Shown: positions 53,034-61,915 of the stretch, in pieces
Position numbering within the stretch: the stretch's first letter is position 1
How the letters are laid out: the number at the start of each line of letters is the position of its first letter
Assembly (NCBI GenBank): GCA_018820315.1
Contig: JAHJOQ010000134.1
Span: forward strand, 1-64,000
DNA: 64,000 nt
Origin: Candidatus Zixiibacteriota bacterium
GTDB taxonomy: Bacteria; Zixibacteria; MSB-5A5; JAABVY01; JAHJOQ01
Direction of reading: 5' to 3'
Translations under genes and position numbers: made by a program
Notes under the pieces: model-generated
What the model was told of the DNA's origin: nothing
Database searches by the model: none
What the model saw: the letters and a program-made list of their open reading frames with translations, nothing else

Positions 53034-53060
53034 GTCAGGATCGCAGGGATCCTGACCTAC
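53034..53060. repeat. REP-like palindrome, family A, copy 3
   Basis: GTCAGGATC, 5-nt loop, GATCCTGAC, then CTAC, identical to copy 1 and inverted relative to copy 2. It lies 17 bp upstream of the transposase start codon. Confidence 0.88.
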
Positions 53061-53269
53061 AACTTCGAATTCAAAATCAGAATATCACGATCATATCATC
53101 GTGTCAAGTCAAAAACAGGGTCTTCCCGCGGTAAGAGATCGCGGCCACCCAGCCTATGCAAGTGACAGCCTTGCGCCGCCTTCACGATGTTCTTGTTGAC
53201 TTGAGACGCGAGATTTCCCAAATTAATTATGTAATCACCTGATTTGAAAGCTGTTATTGGAGGTTAGGA

Positions 53270-53416
53270 ATGCCAGTCCGTAAGTCAAAGAAGAACGCTG
53301 CAAAGAAGAAGGTCAAACATGGCCGCTGTACAGCGAAAACGAAGGAAGGTAAGAGATGCAAACGGATGGCAAGTCCACCTTCCTGGTTTTGCCATGCGCA
53401 CAAGAGAAAGAGATAG
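53270..53416 (+). CDS. Small Cys/His (DUF5763-like) protein, 48 aa
   Basis: Very basic small protein starting MPVRKSKKNAAKKK. A compact Cys/His motif follows: C20-x9-C30-x10-C41-x2-H44, in GRCTAKTKEGKRCKR and SWFCHAHK. This C-x-(A)-x-T-K-x-G-x-R-C...FC-x2-H pattern is that of the small zinc-finger-like DUF5763 domain. GGAGG lies 6-10 bp before the ATG. No other coding frame fits here; the opposite-strand frame is a shadow. A nucleic-acid-binding role is inferred from basicity and the metal site. Confidence 0.7.
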   Translation: MPVRKSKKNAAKKKVKHGRCTAKTKEGKRCKRMASPPSWFCHAHKRKR

Positions 53417-53724
53417 AGTATCCACTGAGCGCGGTGCGTGACTTCATTGCTTCTCACCGGACTTTGCTTTGTGCCCGCATTGTGTCCACCGACCGTCGAA
53501 ATAGACGAATCTAAACATAACCAGACAAGACCAAACAAATAATACCTAAATTAGTCCCAGATAACAGCTTATGGTGTAGGCTACTGCATGTGTATAGGTT
53601 ATGAATTCAGGGTCCGGATATCTCAGGGATCCTGATCTACAAAGCTCTTGGACGAAAGAGAGCGTGATTCCGAATAATTTCGCCACGTGCAAGGCAGCCA
53701 TGATTCGCGAAGCAGCATGGAGGT
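53417..53724. other. Intergenic region
   Basis: 308 bp between the 48-residue protein and the acetyltransferase. It holds a degraded family A palindrome at 53615-53640. No other gene is convincing. Confidence 0.5.
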
Positions 53725-54255
53725 TCAAAATAAGCTCTTTAGAAATCGGGACAAATCTCGCCACCCATAACACACCCCCTTCACCGGTGCGCCGCCCAGT
53801 GTGATGGTTTTCTCTCCCACCAGAATGCCTCCGAGGTGTTCGTAGAAGCCGCACGCGGGATTATCTCGAAGGACCCACAGCATCATCGAATCGCATCCGC
53901 GGTCAATCAGGAGCCTTACGGATTCAAGAAAGAGCGCCCTACCGATTCCGGTACCGTGATGTTCTCTCAGGACATACAGAGCGTAAATTTCGGATGAATA
54001 TTCGACCGGTTCATCACGGTTGGGCCCGAACGAACCAAATCCGACCGGTTCGCCGGAGTCAGCTTCAGCCAATAGATGGATAGTATCTGATGCCTCTTCA
54101 GAAAGGAGCCCGATCAGGTGTGCGGCACGTCTTGCGATGCTCAGATTGTCAAGATATTCTTGCGGGACCATTCCAGGGTATGTTGTTCTCCAACTTTCTA
54201 TGTGGATGTGTGCGATCGCTACCGCATCGTCGACCGCTGCTTGACGGATATTCAT
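53725..54255 (-). CDS. GNAT family N-acetyltransferase, 176 aa
   Basis: Acetyl-CoA-dependent acetyltransferase. The N-terminus MNIRQAAVDDAVAIAHIHIE then SWRTTYPGMVPQEYLDNLS is the usual start for this subgroup. Motif A is IYALYVLREHHGTGIGRALF, and FYEHLGGI lies near the C-terminus. ATG 54255 was chosen by homology of the start; a longer frame reaches 54336. Substrate unknown. It shares strand with the upstream methyltransferase, 93 bp away. Confidence 0.85.
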   Translation of the reverse strand: MNIRQAAVDDAVAIAHIHIESWRTTYPGMVPQEYLDNLSIARRAAHLIGLLSEEASDTIHLLAEADSGEPVGFGSFGPNRDEPVEYSSEIYALYVLREHHGTGIGRALFLESVRLLIDRGCDSMMLWVLRDNPACGFYEHLGGILVGEKTITLGGAPVKGVCYGWRDLSRFLKSLF

Positions 54256-54348
54256 CCTGCGCTCTCGCTGATAAGCTGGTTCGTTGTTGTCTCTTTCCAG
54301 CCGAAGTAGCGCATACGGAATAGTGGTGCAAGACACATCTTGCGATGC

Positions 54349-55116
54349 TCATATCCGCCGTACCAGCACTATTGGGCGGTCAATTTTGTTGGTGCGTTCT
54401 AATGGTTGCGAGAGGTCCCAGCTGTTCCACCAGCCGACAAATTCAAAATGCTCGTGGCATTCGATGAAGCGCAAAAACTCCTGCGGGAATATCGCACGCC
54501 GAACAGTCTTGTCGACAAGCGAGAGCCTCTCGCCGTTGTCATTGACGTCAAGCCGAAGCGTCTCGTAGAATGTCTGCTCCACAAGGCTGATCAACTCGCA
54601 GCTATGCGTTGTGCGGACGACTATTCCGTCACGCTCCATTTCCCAGGTGTGCTTTGTTTGCAATTCCCACGGCGGATCGAATTGCACGCACCAGTCCAGA
54701 AGATACAGTCCGCCGATATAGAGTTCACCCGCGATTGATTTGAAGTGATTGACGATGTCCTGCGTGTTCTTCACGGCGAGTGATCCGAGCATGACATAGA
54801 TGAAGTCGTGTCTTCGGTCTGTCGAGAACTCGATCATGTCTGCATTGATCATGCTCGCGCTGATGCGTGCATCTGAAGCTTTCTGACGACTATACGCTAG
54901 CATGTTTTCGTTGGAATCAATCCCGTTGTATTGATAGCCCCGCTTCGCGAACTCGACCATGTGTGGAGAGTTCCCGCATCCGAGCTCCAGCACCGATTTT
55001 ACCGGGATTTTGGAATAACGTCGGAAGCATCGCTCGAATAGGTCGACTTCGGCAGCAATATCGCGGAAACCGAACGCGATTTCGTAGTATTTCGGATTGT
55101 CATAGACATCCGACAT
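54349..55116 (-). CDS. Class I SAM-dependent methyltransferase, 255 aa
   Basis: Rossmann-fold methyltransferase. SAM motif I is VLELGCGNSPHMVEFAKRGY; the acidic residue of motif II is in NGIDSNENML; the motif III/IV region is INADMIEFSTDRRHDFIYVM. The C-terminal half is beta-rich. ATG 55116 has GGAGGA 7 bp upstream and gives the usual start YDNPKYYEIAF; a longer frame to 55170 was rejected. Substrate unknown. Confidence 0.88.
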   Translation of the reverse strand: MSDVYDNPKYYEIAFGFRDIAAEVDLFERCFRRYSKIPVKSVLELGCGNSPHMVEFAKRGYQYNGIDSNENMLAYSRQKASDARISASMINADMIEFSTDRRHDFIYVMLGSLAVKNTQDIVNHFKSIAGELYIGGLYLLDWCVQFDPPWELQTKHTWEMERDGIVVRTTHSCELISLVEQTFYETLRLDVNDNGERLSLVDKTVRRAIFPQEFLRFIECHEHFEFVGWWNSWDLSQPLERTNKIDRPIVLVRRI

Positions 55117-55462
55117 GCGAGAATCCTCCACAATCCACCACAGGAGCACAGCTCCCGTGAGCACCTGCATAATCAGTTTACGTCGAGATCACCACGTCGC
55201 TTCGCTCCTCGTCATGACGGTATCTGGCGGAGCGTGATGACGGAATTTGGCGAAGCGCGATCCCGCAATATGCTCCGCAGTCAGAACACGTCCCAGTTCT
55301 GTCAAGCTGCGTCTCTCCGTAAGTGACTGTTATATATAATTTATGTCGTCAGAATTTAAACCGCAACAGTTTAATGGACATAAGCCTGCCGGATTGTCAA
55401 AATGTGCATTTCTGACTTGACCGGATAGGGATATCCTGTTTTATTGCAGCGAAGGGTCGGTC
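55117..55462. other. Intergenic region with repeat remnants
   Basis: 346 bp between divergent genes. It holds family C copy 2 and, directly after it (55221-55275), shorter GGCGGAGCGTGATGACGG-like fragments of the same repeat. No further gene was seen. Confidence 0.5.
55185..55220. repeat. Interspersed repeat, copy 2 (family C)
   Basis: Matches the unit at 31-66 (GAGATCnCC--CGTCGCTT-GCTCCTCG--ATGACGG) with a few changes. Confidence 0.6.
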
Positions 55463-56509
55463 ATGAAAAACTCACTGACTAAAATCGCGTGTGCGATGCT
55501 GTGGCTTCTTGTGATGTCGTCACCTGCTCTATGTGATATCGCCATCACAAACATCGTCCTCACTCCTGCCTCACCGGCCTGGTTAGCTGTCGATCAGGGA
55601 GTGAGCATCGCATTCGACTACGAATCGGACCAGCCCGCAGGCATATATATTTACACAACGCCGTTTACCGATGGTGTGCCGACCCCTGGCAACATCGCTG
55701 CCGGGTCACCACTCTATCGCGACACGACCGGATCGGGAGCATCGAGCTTCAGGATCATTGAAGGTGAAGTGACGGTCGACTCTGTGAGGTTCCAGATTTA
55801 CAACAGCAATCATAGTCAGTTGCTCTACCAATCATTTCTGCCGGTTCTGTACTTCTACGTGCAGCACATGGTTACGGATATAGCATGCTACCCACCGTCA
55901 CCTGCCACAATCGGATTCACTCAACCGATAGATGTGACGTTCACGTATTCGACTGACGAGCCATCCGGGGTCAGAATTTTTGTCAGGCCGTTCACAAATG
56001 GGCAATTGACTCCGTGGTACGAGGCGCACAACTCACCCGTATATCCCACAGGCACGGGTGTGGCTACAGGCAGCTTCACGATCCTGCACGGCGAAGTTAC
56101 AGTCGATTCGCTTAGATTCCAGATGCGAACGGCTGATATGAGCACATTGCTGTTGCAGACATTCTGTCCGGTGGAGTATCTGTTTACCTCACCCGTGGAT
56201 GCAGACGATCCGGCAGACATCAATGATTTCCCCGCGAGCATGCTATTGCAGAATCACGGCAATCCATTTGGCACAACCACGACGATAGAATACTCACTGA
56301 AAAGAGCAGGGACTGTTACCATCACCGTCTACAACATCCTCGGTCAGAAAGTGCGCACTCTCGTAGATGACTCCAAGGCTGCCGGACTGCATGAGGTTTC
56401 ATGGAACGGAAGGGATGACAGCGGCGAGCGCGTGTCTAATGGGATTTATCTCTACAGGATAGTCTCCGGAGATTTCTCCGACAGTAAGAAGATGATCCTC
56501 TTCAGATAA
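55463..56509 (+). CDS. Secreted protein with two Ig-like repeats and a C-terminal sorting domain, 348 aa
   Basis: A signal peptide ends at SPALC. Two tandem beta domains of about 110 residues follow. Each has a Y(E/S)(S/T)D(Q/E)P(A/S)G core (FDYESDQPAGIYIYTTPF; FTYSTDEPSGVRIFVRPF) and an E-GEVTVDSVRFQ / HGEVTVDSLRFQ closing strand. The last 80 residues are a FlgD-like sorting domain (YNILGQKVRTLVDDSKAAGL then WNGRDDSGERVSNGIYLYRI). Extracellular or surface location is predicted. Function unknown. GAAGGG precedes the ATG. Monocistronic, convergent with the next gene. Confidence 0.8.
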   Translation: MKNSLTKIACAMLWLLVMSSPALCDIAITNIVLTPASPAWLAVDQGVSIAFDYESDQPAGIYIYTTPFTDGVPTPGNIAAGSPLYRDTTGSGASSFRIIEGEVTVDSVRFQIYNSNHSQLLYQSFLPVLYFYVQHMVTDIACYPPSPATIGFTQPIDVTFTYSTDEPSGVRIFVRPFTNGQLTPWYEAHNSPVYPTGTGVATGSFTILHGEVTVDSLRFQMRTADMSTLLLQTFCPVEYLFTSPVDADDPADINDFPASMLLQNHGNPFGTTTTIEYSLKRAGTVTITVYNILGQKVRTLVDDSKAAGLHEVSWNGRDDSGERVSNGIYLYRIVSGDFSDSKKMILFR

Positions 56510-56528
56510 CTTACATCTCTGCTTGAAT

Positions 56529-56936
56529 TCACCGGCCGGATTGATTCTCGAAATTCCTGCGCATCATGGCATTGCCCGCTCTGAGGCCAAACTTCTCGTA
56601 GAACGCTACCTTGTCTGTGTTGCACACAAGATCAACCATATAGAAATCACGAAACTTGTCGAGCATCCGTCTCACGAGTTCACTGCCGATCCCCTGTTTC
56701 TGATATTCCGGCAGGACTTCGAGAAGCGGAATGTAACAGGCGAGTACATTATCTGTAATCGCTGTGATGAATCCGACAACTCGATCAGACCGCTCATCGG
56801 TTGCAACCACTATTTCATCGCTTTTGCTCAGTAATCTGAGATGTGTCTCTTCAGAGGGTGGATTCGGCCAGCCGACAAAAAAGCCGGATAGCATCTCTGA
56901 TGTAATGTTGTCTGCAGAATCCGTGTATGAGATCAT
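56529..56936 (-). CDS. GNAT family N-acetyltransferase, 135 aa
   Basis: Acetyltransferase with acetyl-CoA motif A IPLLEVLPEYQKQGIGSELV and the motif B end VAFYEKFGLRAGNAMMRR. FFVGWPNPPSEETHLRLL near the N-terminus is common in a small bacterial subgroup. Substrate unknown. It lies 26 bp downstream of the B12-binding subunit gene, on the same strand. Confidence 0.88.
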   Translation of the reverse strand: MISYTDSADNITSEMLSGFFVGWPNPPSEETHLRLLSKSDEIVVATDERSDRVVGFITAITDNVLACYIPLLEVLPEYQKQGIGSELVRRMLDKFRDFYMVDLVCNTDKVAFYEKFGLRAGNAMMRRNFENQSGR

Positions 56937-56962
56937 GGTTGGGTCCGGTAGCTCAGTTCAAT

Positions 56963-57382
56963 TTATAGAATCGGCTCCTCTTCAGTCTTTCCGCCGATGG
57001 ACATCTTGATATAACTGACTATCTCATCGGTAGAAGTGCCGGGACCGAAGAGCTTACTAATTCCCTTTGCTTCCAGAGATTCGATATCATCATCCGGAAT
57101 GATCCCGCCGCCAAACAGGATCATATCTTTGGCGCCTTTTTCATCCAGAATCTTCCGAATTGCGGGAAACAGTGTCATGTGGGCACCGGACAGGATTGAC
57201 ACACCGACAGCATCGACATCCTCCTGAACCGCGGCCTCGGCGATCATATCAGGTGTTTGCCTGAGTCCGGTGTATATGACCTCCATTCCGGCATCACGCA
57301 ATGCCGCAGCGATGACTTTTATGCCACGATCGTGTCCGTCAAGACCCGGTTTTGCCAGAAGTACTCTGATTCTCTTTTCCAT
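56963..57382 (-). CDS. Methylmalonyl-CoA mutase B12-binding (C-terminal) subunit, 139 aa
   Basis: Cobalamin-binding half of a split methylmalonyl-CoA-type mutase. [20 protein letters not shown] contains the base-off B12 ligand motif DxHxx[14 protein letters not shown] and [14 protein letters not shown] complete the family signature. The large catalytic subunit is not in the window, so it is encoded elsewhere. It fits with the carboxyltransferase at 50558 in propionate/methylmalonyl-CoA metabolism. Other B12 mutases (isobutyryl-CoA, ethylmalonyl-CoA) share this form. Confidence 0.92.
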   Translation of the reverse strand: MEKRIRVLLAKPGLDGHDRGIKVIAAALRDAGMEVIYTGLRQTPDMIAEAAVQEDVDAVGVSILSGAHMTLFPAIRKILDEKGAKDMILFGGGIIPDDDIESLEAKGISKLFGPGTSTDEIVSYIKMSIGGKTEEEPIL

Positions 57383-57418
57383 AGAATGATCTCGTGCTGT
57401 TGTGCCTCAGAGAGGCTA

Positions 57419-58084
57419 TTACTCGCTCTCGCTGGATTCCCCGGACTTAAGCCACCGGCGGGCAAATCGTACAACGATTCCCTTCGCGCCGCTGACCTCG
57501 GTTCCAGCCCTATCGTATCGAATGAAGATCACGGCATGACCATTGTTCTTCTTAGCAACATCAATCAGTTGGCCATCCACAGTCCTCATCGTGCTGGCAT
57601 CACCGTCACCTACTATGACATCGGCAATCCACTTGATTTTGTACGGACAGTTGATATCGCCTTGCACAAGGATTATCTCCTTGTTGTCGACCTGCTCTTT
57701 GACTTCATCCGGTGATATGTAATTCTTCTCGCGCTCGGCGGCTTCCGTGGAATCGAGAGTCTGCACCAGTATGGCATTTGTGTAAAGCTCGGTTGGATCT
57801 CTCTCGGTGTAGTGATCTACGAAAATGACGGCGTCACAACCTTTGTCGGCGGCGGTCTTTCTCAGCCGATCCTGTGCTTCCAAAGCCAGCTCCTCAGCGA
57901 GTCTCCTCTTGATCTTAAGGGAAACCACCTCTTTTATCTCGTACGGACGGTCAATATCTGCCCCGGTCAGTTCGACCGAGTCAGCCTTAATATCCCATTT
58001 CTTCGCACAAACCTCAACCGGCAGCGCAGTCAGAAGAAATGAAGCAGTGAGGATAATTGTCAGAATTGTAATTAGTCTATGCAT
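57419..58084 (-). CDS. Secreted protein with duplicated domain, 221 aa
   Basis: Not recognised. A signal peptide (MHRLITILTIILTASF to about VEVCA) is followed by two related alpha/beta halves. The first has GADIDRPYEIKEVVSLKIKR then AADKGCDAVIFVDHY. The second has GDINCPYKIKWIADVIVGDG then AKKNNGHAVIFIRYDRAG. The pattern (D-PY-IK---V, a helix, then K--G-AVIF) recalls YbjQ-type domains, but the match is loose. GGAGG lies 7 bp before ATG 58084. Periplasmic, monocistronic. Confidence 0.65.
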   Translation of the reverse strand: MHRLITILTIILTASFLLTALPVEVCAKKWDIKADSVELTGADIDRPYEIKEVVSLKIKRRLAEELALEAQDRLRKTAADKGCDAVIFVDHYTERDPTELYTNAILVQTLDSTEAAEREKNYISPDEVKEQVDNKEIILVQGDINCPYKIKWIADVIVGDGDASTMRTVDGQLIDVAKKNNGHAVIFIRYDRAGTEVSGAKGIVVRFARRWLKSGESSESE

Positions 58085-58212
58085 CACGCACCTCCTCCGG
58101 ATTCCAATATCAATCAACGCACACAGGAAACTGCTTTGCTTGTCAAAATATTATACAACAAGTTGTGTCGCAAGACTATTCTTGATTTTGAATTCAAAAC
58201 AGACGAAAAGCC

Positions 58213-58240
58213 TTGACTTTTGTGAGAATTCTGTTACAAT
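58213..58240 (+). promoter_or_regulatory. Riboflavin operon promoter
   Basis: TTGACT (58213-58218), 16-bp spacer, TACAAT (58235-58240). The predicted start near 58247 is just before the FMN aptamer. Confidence 0.7.
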
Positions 58241-58254
58241 GGCGATTGACATAG

Positions 58255-58378
58255 TCTTCGGGGTGAGGTGGAAATCCTCGACCGGCGGTTACAGCCCGCG
58301 AGCGGAAGTTCCCACGCGGATCTTCTGCAGAGCCTGTGGAATCCAGGCGCCGACGGTAAAGTCCGGATGAGAGAAGAC
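58255..58378 (+). ncRNA. FMN riboswitch (RFN element)
   Basis: Conserved RFN blocks in order: TCTTCGGGGTGAGGTGGAAA, the ACCGGCGGT stretch with CCCGCGAGC, the variable arm, then CCAGGCGCCGACGGTAAAGT and GGATGAGAGAAGA. The closing stem TCTTC pairs with GAAGA. It precedes ribD in the riboflavin operon and is expected to lower expression when FMN is bound. Confidence 0.96.
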
Positions 58379-58417
58379 GTGCGATAGAACCTGTTAATGG
58401 GTTCGGTTATTTACATT

Positions 58418-58447
58418 CCCCGAAGGCTTGTGCCTTTGGGTTTTTTT
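58418..58447 (+). terminator. Riboswitch-controlled terminator (attenuator)
   Basis: Hairpin CCCCGAAGGC (58418-58427) and GCCTTTGGG (58432-58440) followed by seven T. It lies 39 bp after the aptamer and ends at the base before the ribD ATG, so ribosome entry and termination share the same sequence. Confidence 0.85.
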
Positions 58448-59530
58448 ATGACTGATGCGGACTACATGAAGATAGCTCTCGAACTTGCCAGACAGGGTGC
58501 GGGGAAAGTGGCTCCTGATCCGATGGTCGGAGCGGTCATAGTCAAAGATGGCGACATTGTCGGCAAGGGGTGGTATGATCGATTCGGCGCCCGTCATGCC
58601 GAGCCGGTTGCAATCGATCAAGCGGGTGAGCGCTGCAAAGGCGCTGCTATCTATACCAATCTCGAGCCCTGCTGTCATTTTGGCAAGAACCCACCGTGTT
58701 CAGATGCGGTAATAAAGGCGGGGATCAGCCGCGTTGTTTCCGCAATGACTGACCCAAACCCGAAAGTCAACTCAGGCGGATTTGCGAAGCTCAAACAAGC
58801 AGGCATCGAGGTCGAATCGGGCATACTCGAGGAAGAAGCCCGGCAACTCAATGAAGTATTTATTAAGTATGTGACGACAAAGATGCCGTTCGTGGTGTTG
58901 AAAATAGCTCAGACAATCGACGGCAGGATCGCTCAGACTGATGGAAAATCACAATGGATCAGTGGCGACGAATCTCGTATGGAAGTACACAGACTGCGCG
59001 CAGAATATGATGCTGTTGTAGTCGGATCGAATACCGCGCGCATCGACAACCCGGAACTCACCGTGAGGCTGGTCGAGGGTCGCAATCCCAAGCGGATCAT
59101 CGTCGCAGGATCATCTCCCCTTTCAACTGATCTCCGTGTATTCTCTGACGATTTCAAGAAGAGCACGATAGTGGCATGCAGGAGCGATCAACTTGCACAC
59201 TACTCGCAAATCGACGGAATCACAACCTGGGAAATCGGAGGCACAGATGACGGCCACATCAGTTTAATGCACCTGTTGATCAAAGCTGGTGAAGAGAGAT
59301 TGTCGTCGCTACTTGTTGAAGGTGGCAGTAGATTGGCCAGTTCGCTACTGAGGCACAAACTCGTCGACAAACTTTGCGTCGTGACTGCGCCGCGCATCCT
59401 CGGCAGCGGCCTCGCTGCCTTCGAGAACATCGGAGTCCAACGCTTGGATCGCTCAGTCACTCTGCGAGACGTGGTGTATAAGCAATTTGGAAATGACACA
59501 TGGACATCGGGATACCCGGAATGGAGATAG
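58448..59530 (+). CDS. ribD: Bifunctional riboflavin deaminase/reductase RibD, 360 aa
   Basis: Second and third steps of riboflavin synthesis. The N-terminal deaminase has zinc motif RHAEPVAID and NLEPCCHFGKNPPCSDAVIK. DPMVGAVIVKDG marks the start. The C-terminal reductase has LKIAQTIDGRIAQTDGKSQW and LLVEGGSRLASSLL. ATG 58448 gives the normal N-terminus. The sequence just before it is the T-run of the attenuator, so no usual Shine-Dalgarno sequence exists; a GTG inside the hairpin loop (in frame) is an alternative. First gene of the rib operon. Confidence 0.94.
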   Translation: MTDADYMKIALELARQGAGKVAPDPMVGAVIVKDGDIVGKGWYDRFGARHAEPVAIDQAGERCKGAAIYTNLEPCCHFGKNPPCSDAVIKAGISRVVSAMTDPNPKVNSGGFAKLKQAGIEVESGILEEEARQLNEVFIKYVTTKMPFVVLKIAQTIDGRIAQTDGKSQWISGDESRMEVHRLRAEYDAVVVGSNTARIDNPELTVRLVEGRNPKRIIVAGSSPLSTDLRVFSDDFKKSTIVACRSDQLAHYSQIDGITTWEIGGTDDGHISLMHLLIKAGEERLSSLLVEGGSRLASSLLRHKLVDKLCVVTAPRILGSGLAAFENIGVQRLDRSVTLRDVVYKQFGNDTWTSGYPEWR

Positions 59531-59533
59531 ATT

Positions 59534-60172
59534 TTGTTCACCGGATTAGTCACTGAAATTGGTACTATTCAGTCTACACACCGCACATCCAGCGGCTTGC
59601 GTCTGGTTGTTCGGGCGCCCAAGACTGTATCCGAGGCAGCTCTTGGCGACAGCATTGATATCAACGGCGCGTGTCAGACTGCAATGAACATCTCCGGTGA
59701 CGCTTTCAGCGTCGACACAGTTCCGGAGACACTCAAAAAAACTACACTGGGTGAGCTAAGAATAGGCAGTCGAGTCAATCTCGAACAGGCGGTGAAAGCG
59801 TCTGATCGACTCGGCGGGCACATCGTCTCCGGTCACATAGACTGCGTCGGTACCGTCGTTCGTGCACGCAAGCTGCCAACCGCGATCGAATTAGCGGTGT
59901 CATTCCCCGAAGAATTCGCGGATCTGGTCGTACCGCAGGGTTCGATTGCGATCGACGGAGTCAGCCTGACAGTAGCTGCTCTGAAGAAGACTGAATGCAC
60001 AGTTGCGATCATACCGACGACCTGGGAGATGACCACGCTGTCGGACTTGAAGTCCGGAAGCAGAATTAACCTGGAATTCGATGTCATGGGGAAATATATC
60101 GTAAACTACCTGAGACGCAGGAATGCGACTTCGGGCATAGATGAGAATAAACTCCGAGAATTGGGATACTAA
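59534..60172 (+). CDS. ribE: Riboflavin synthase alpha chain, 212 aa
   Basis: Last step: two dimethylribityllumazine to riboflavin. Two lumazine-binding repeats are seen: FTGLVTEIGTIQST and NGACQTAMNISGDAF, then GHIVSGHIDCVGTVV and IDGVSLTVAAL. The first repeat has Gln in NGACQT where cysteine-leucine forms (NGVCLT) are commoner. The start codon is TTG, 3 bp after ribD; a GGAG lies about 9 bp upstream. Confidence 0.93.
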   Translation: MFTGLVTEIGTIQSTHRTSSGLRLVVRAPKTVSEAALGDSIDINGACQTAMNISGDAFSVDTVPETLKKTTLGELRIGSRVNLEQAVKASDRLGGHIVSGHIDCVGTVVRARKLPTAIELAVSFPEEFADLVVPQGSIAIDGVSLTVAALKKTECTVAIIPTTWEMTTLSDLKSGSRINLEFDVMGKYIVNYLRRRNATSGIDENKLRELGY

Positions 60173-60185
60173 TTGAGAGGTACCG

Positions 60186-61430
60186 ATGAATGACAAGCTC
60201 ACAGTGAAAAACGAAGGCGAAAACGGCTTTCACTTCTCAAGCATTGAAGATGCCATAGAGGACATCAGGCAGGGCAGGATTGTCATTGTGGTTGATGATC
60301 CTGATCGTGAAAACGAAGGTGATTTCATAGTTGCGGCTGATAAGATCACGCCAGAATCTGTGAACTTCCTTGCGAAACATGGTAGAGGCCTCATTTGCGT
60401 GTCGCTTCCTGAAGACGCAATAGCTCGACTACAGCTACATCCGCAAACGGAATTCAATACCGCAAAACTGAGCACAGCATTTACTGTTTCGGTCGACGCG
60501 GCCGAAGACACAACCACCGGTATATCCGCAGCGGACCGCGCAAGGACAATCGCTGTTCTTGCCGACCCGAACTCCAAAGCTGAGGATCTCGCGAGACCGG
60601 GACACATCTTCCCTATCCAGGCTCGGAAAGGTGGAGTACTCAAGCGCGCTGGACACACAGAGGCATCGAGCGATCTTTGCAGACTCGGAGGTCTCAATCC
60701 GGTCGGCGTAATGTGCGAAATCATGGATGATGACGGCACCATGGCGCGTGTGCCGCGTCTCATGGAGATTGGTCAACAGTTCGGCCTGAAGATCATTACC
60801 ATTCAGGACCTCATCGCACACCGCAGAGAGACCGAGAAGCTCGTCCACAAGGTCACCGAAGTCGACTTCCCGACTCGCTATGGTCATTTCAGGCTTCACA
60901 TGTACGAGTCCGAAATCGACCACCAGCATCATGTGGCAGTCGTCAAAGGAGACGTTGCCGGAAAGCCTAACGTCCTCGTGCGCGTGCATTCAGAGTGTCT
61001 GACCGGCGATGTCTTCGGTTCTGAGAGATGCGACTGTGGAGTACAGATATCCGACGCGCTGAGCATGATCGAGCAGGAAGGCGAAGGCGTTCTGCTGTAC
61101 ATGCGTCAGGAAGGGCGCGGTATAGGTCTGCCTGCGAAGCTAAAGGCATATCATCTGCAGGATGAAGGGTTCGATACGGTCGAAGCGAATCAGAAGCTTG
61201 GTTTCAAGGCGGATTTGCGCGAATACGGAATCGGCGCTCAGATTCTCGCGCATCTGGGACTATCAACCATCCGTCTTATTACTAACAATCCAAAGAAAGT
61301 CATCGGACTTAACGGCCATGGACTTCGAATAGCCGAGAGGGTACCGACCATTCTGGCCGAGACAAAGCATAATACAAAGTATCTGAAGACAAAGCGCGAT
61401 AAAATGGGACATCTGTTCGGATCATTATAA
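60186..61430 (+). CDS. ribBA: RibBA: DHBP synthase / GTP cyclohydrolase II, 414 aa
   Basis: Bifunctional entry enzyme of riboflavin synthesis. DHBP synthase half: [42 protein letters not shown] cyclohydrolase II half: [20 protein letters not shown] with its zinc cysteines, and [20 protein letters not shown], then ITNNPKK. The length is full. GAGAGG precedes the ATG. Confidence 0.96.
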   Translation: MNDKLTVKNEGENGFHFSSIEDAIEDIRQGRIVIVVDDPDRENEGDFIVAADKITPESVNFLAKHGRGLICVSLPEDAIARLQLHPQTEFNTAKLSTAFTVSVDAAEDTTTGISAADRARTIAVLADPNSKAEDLARPGHIFPIQARKGGVLKRAGHTEASSDLCRLGGLNPVGVMCEIMDDDGTMARVPRLMEIGQQFGLKIITIQDLIAHRRETEKLVHKVTEVDFPTRYGHFRLHMYESEIDHQHHVAVVKGDVAGKPNVLVRVHSECLTGDVFGSERCDCGVQISDALSMIEQEGEGVLLYMRQEGRGIGLPAKLKAYHLQDEGFDTVEANQKLGFKADLREYGIGAQILAHLGLSTIRLITNNPKKVIGLNGHGLRIAERVPTILAETKHNTKYLKTKRDKMGHLFGSL

Positions 61431-61444
61431 ACGGGGAGAGATTC

Positions 61445-61915
61445 ATGTCAAAAGTGATAGAAGGCACACTCGATGCGGCAGGATTGAAGATCGGAATTGT
61501 CGTAAGCCGCTTCAACGATCTTCTGACAAACAAGCTGACTGAAGGTGCGATTGACTGTCTCGTCAGGCACAAAGCCAATGAAGAAGACATTACGGTTGTG
61601 AAAGTGCCCGGCGCATTCGAGCTGCCGTATGTGGCGGCGAGGCTTGTCGAAGCTGGCAATGTCGATGCCGTGATCTGTCTCGGCGCAGTCATTCGCGGGC
61701 AGACACCGCATTTCGATTACATTGCAGCTGAAGTGTCGAAAGGTATTGCAAACCTATCGATACAGCACAAGACGCCGGTTATATATGGTCTCATAACCGC
61801 TGACACTCTAGAGCAGGCAATCGAACGGGCTGGCACGAAGGCTGGTAATAGAGGTTTCAACGCCGCTCTGACTGCGATTGAGATGTGCAATCTCTACAAG
61901 CAGATGAACATATGA
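61445..61915 (+). CDS. ribH: 6,7-dimethyl-8-ribityllumazine synthase, 156 aa
   Basis: Penultimate step of riboflavin synthesis. [39 protein letters not shown], and [20 protein letters not shown] with the catalytic His are intact, and [20 protein letters not shown] ends the family core. The stop codon overlaps the nusB start (ATGA). Confidence 0.97.
   Translation: MSKVIEGTLDAAGLKIGIVVSRFNDLLTNKLTEGAIDCLVRHKANEEDITVVKVPGAFELPYVAARLVEAGNVDAVICLGAVIRGQTPHFDYIAAEVSKGIANLSIQHKTPVIYGLITADTLEQAIERAGTKAGNRGFNAALTAIEMCNLYKQMNI

Noticed and set aside
53254-53538. 94-codon minus-strand frame
   Set aside because: Antisense to the 48-residue Cys/His gene, which has a good ribosome-binding site and a conserved-looking metal motif.
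53546-53854. 102-codon minus-strand frame
   Set aside because: Overlaps the end of the GNAT gene in another frame and contains a degraded REP unit. No start signal.
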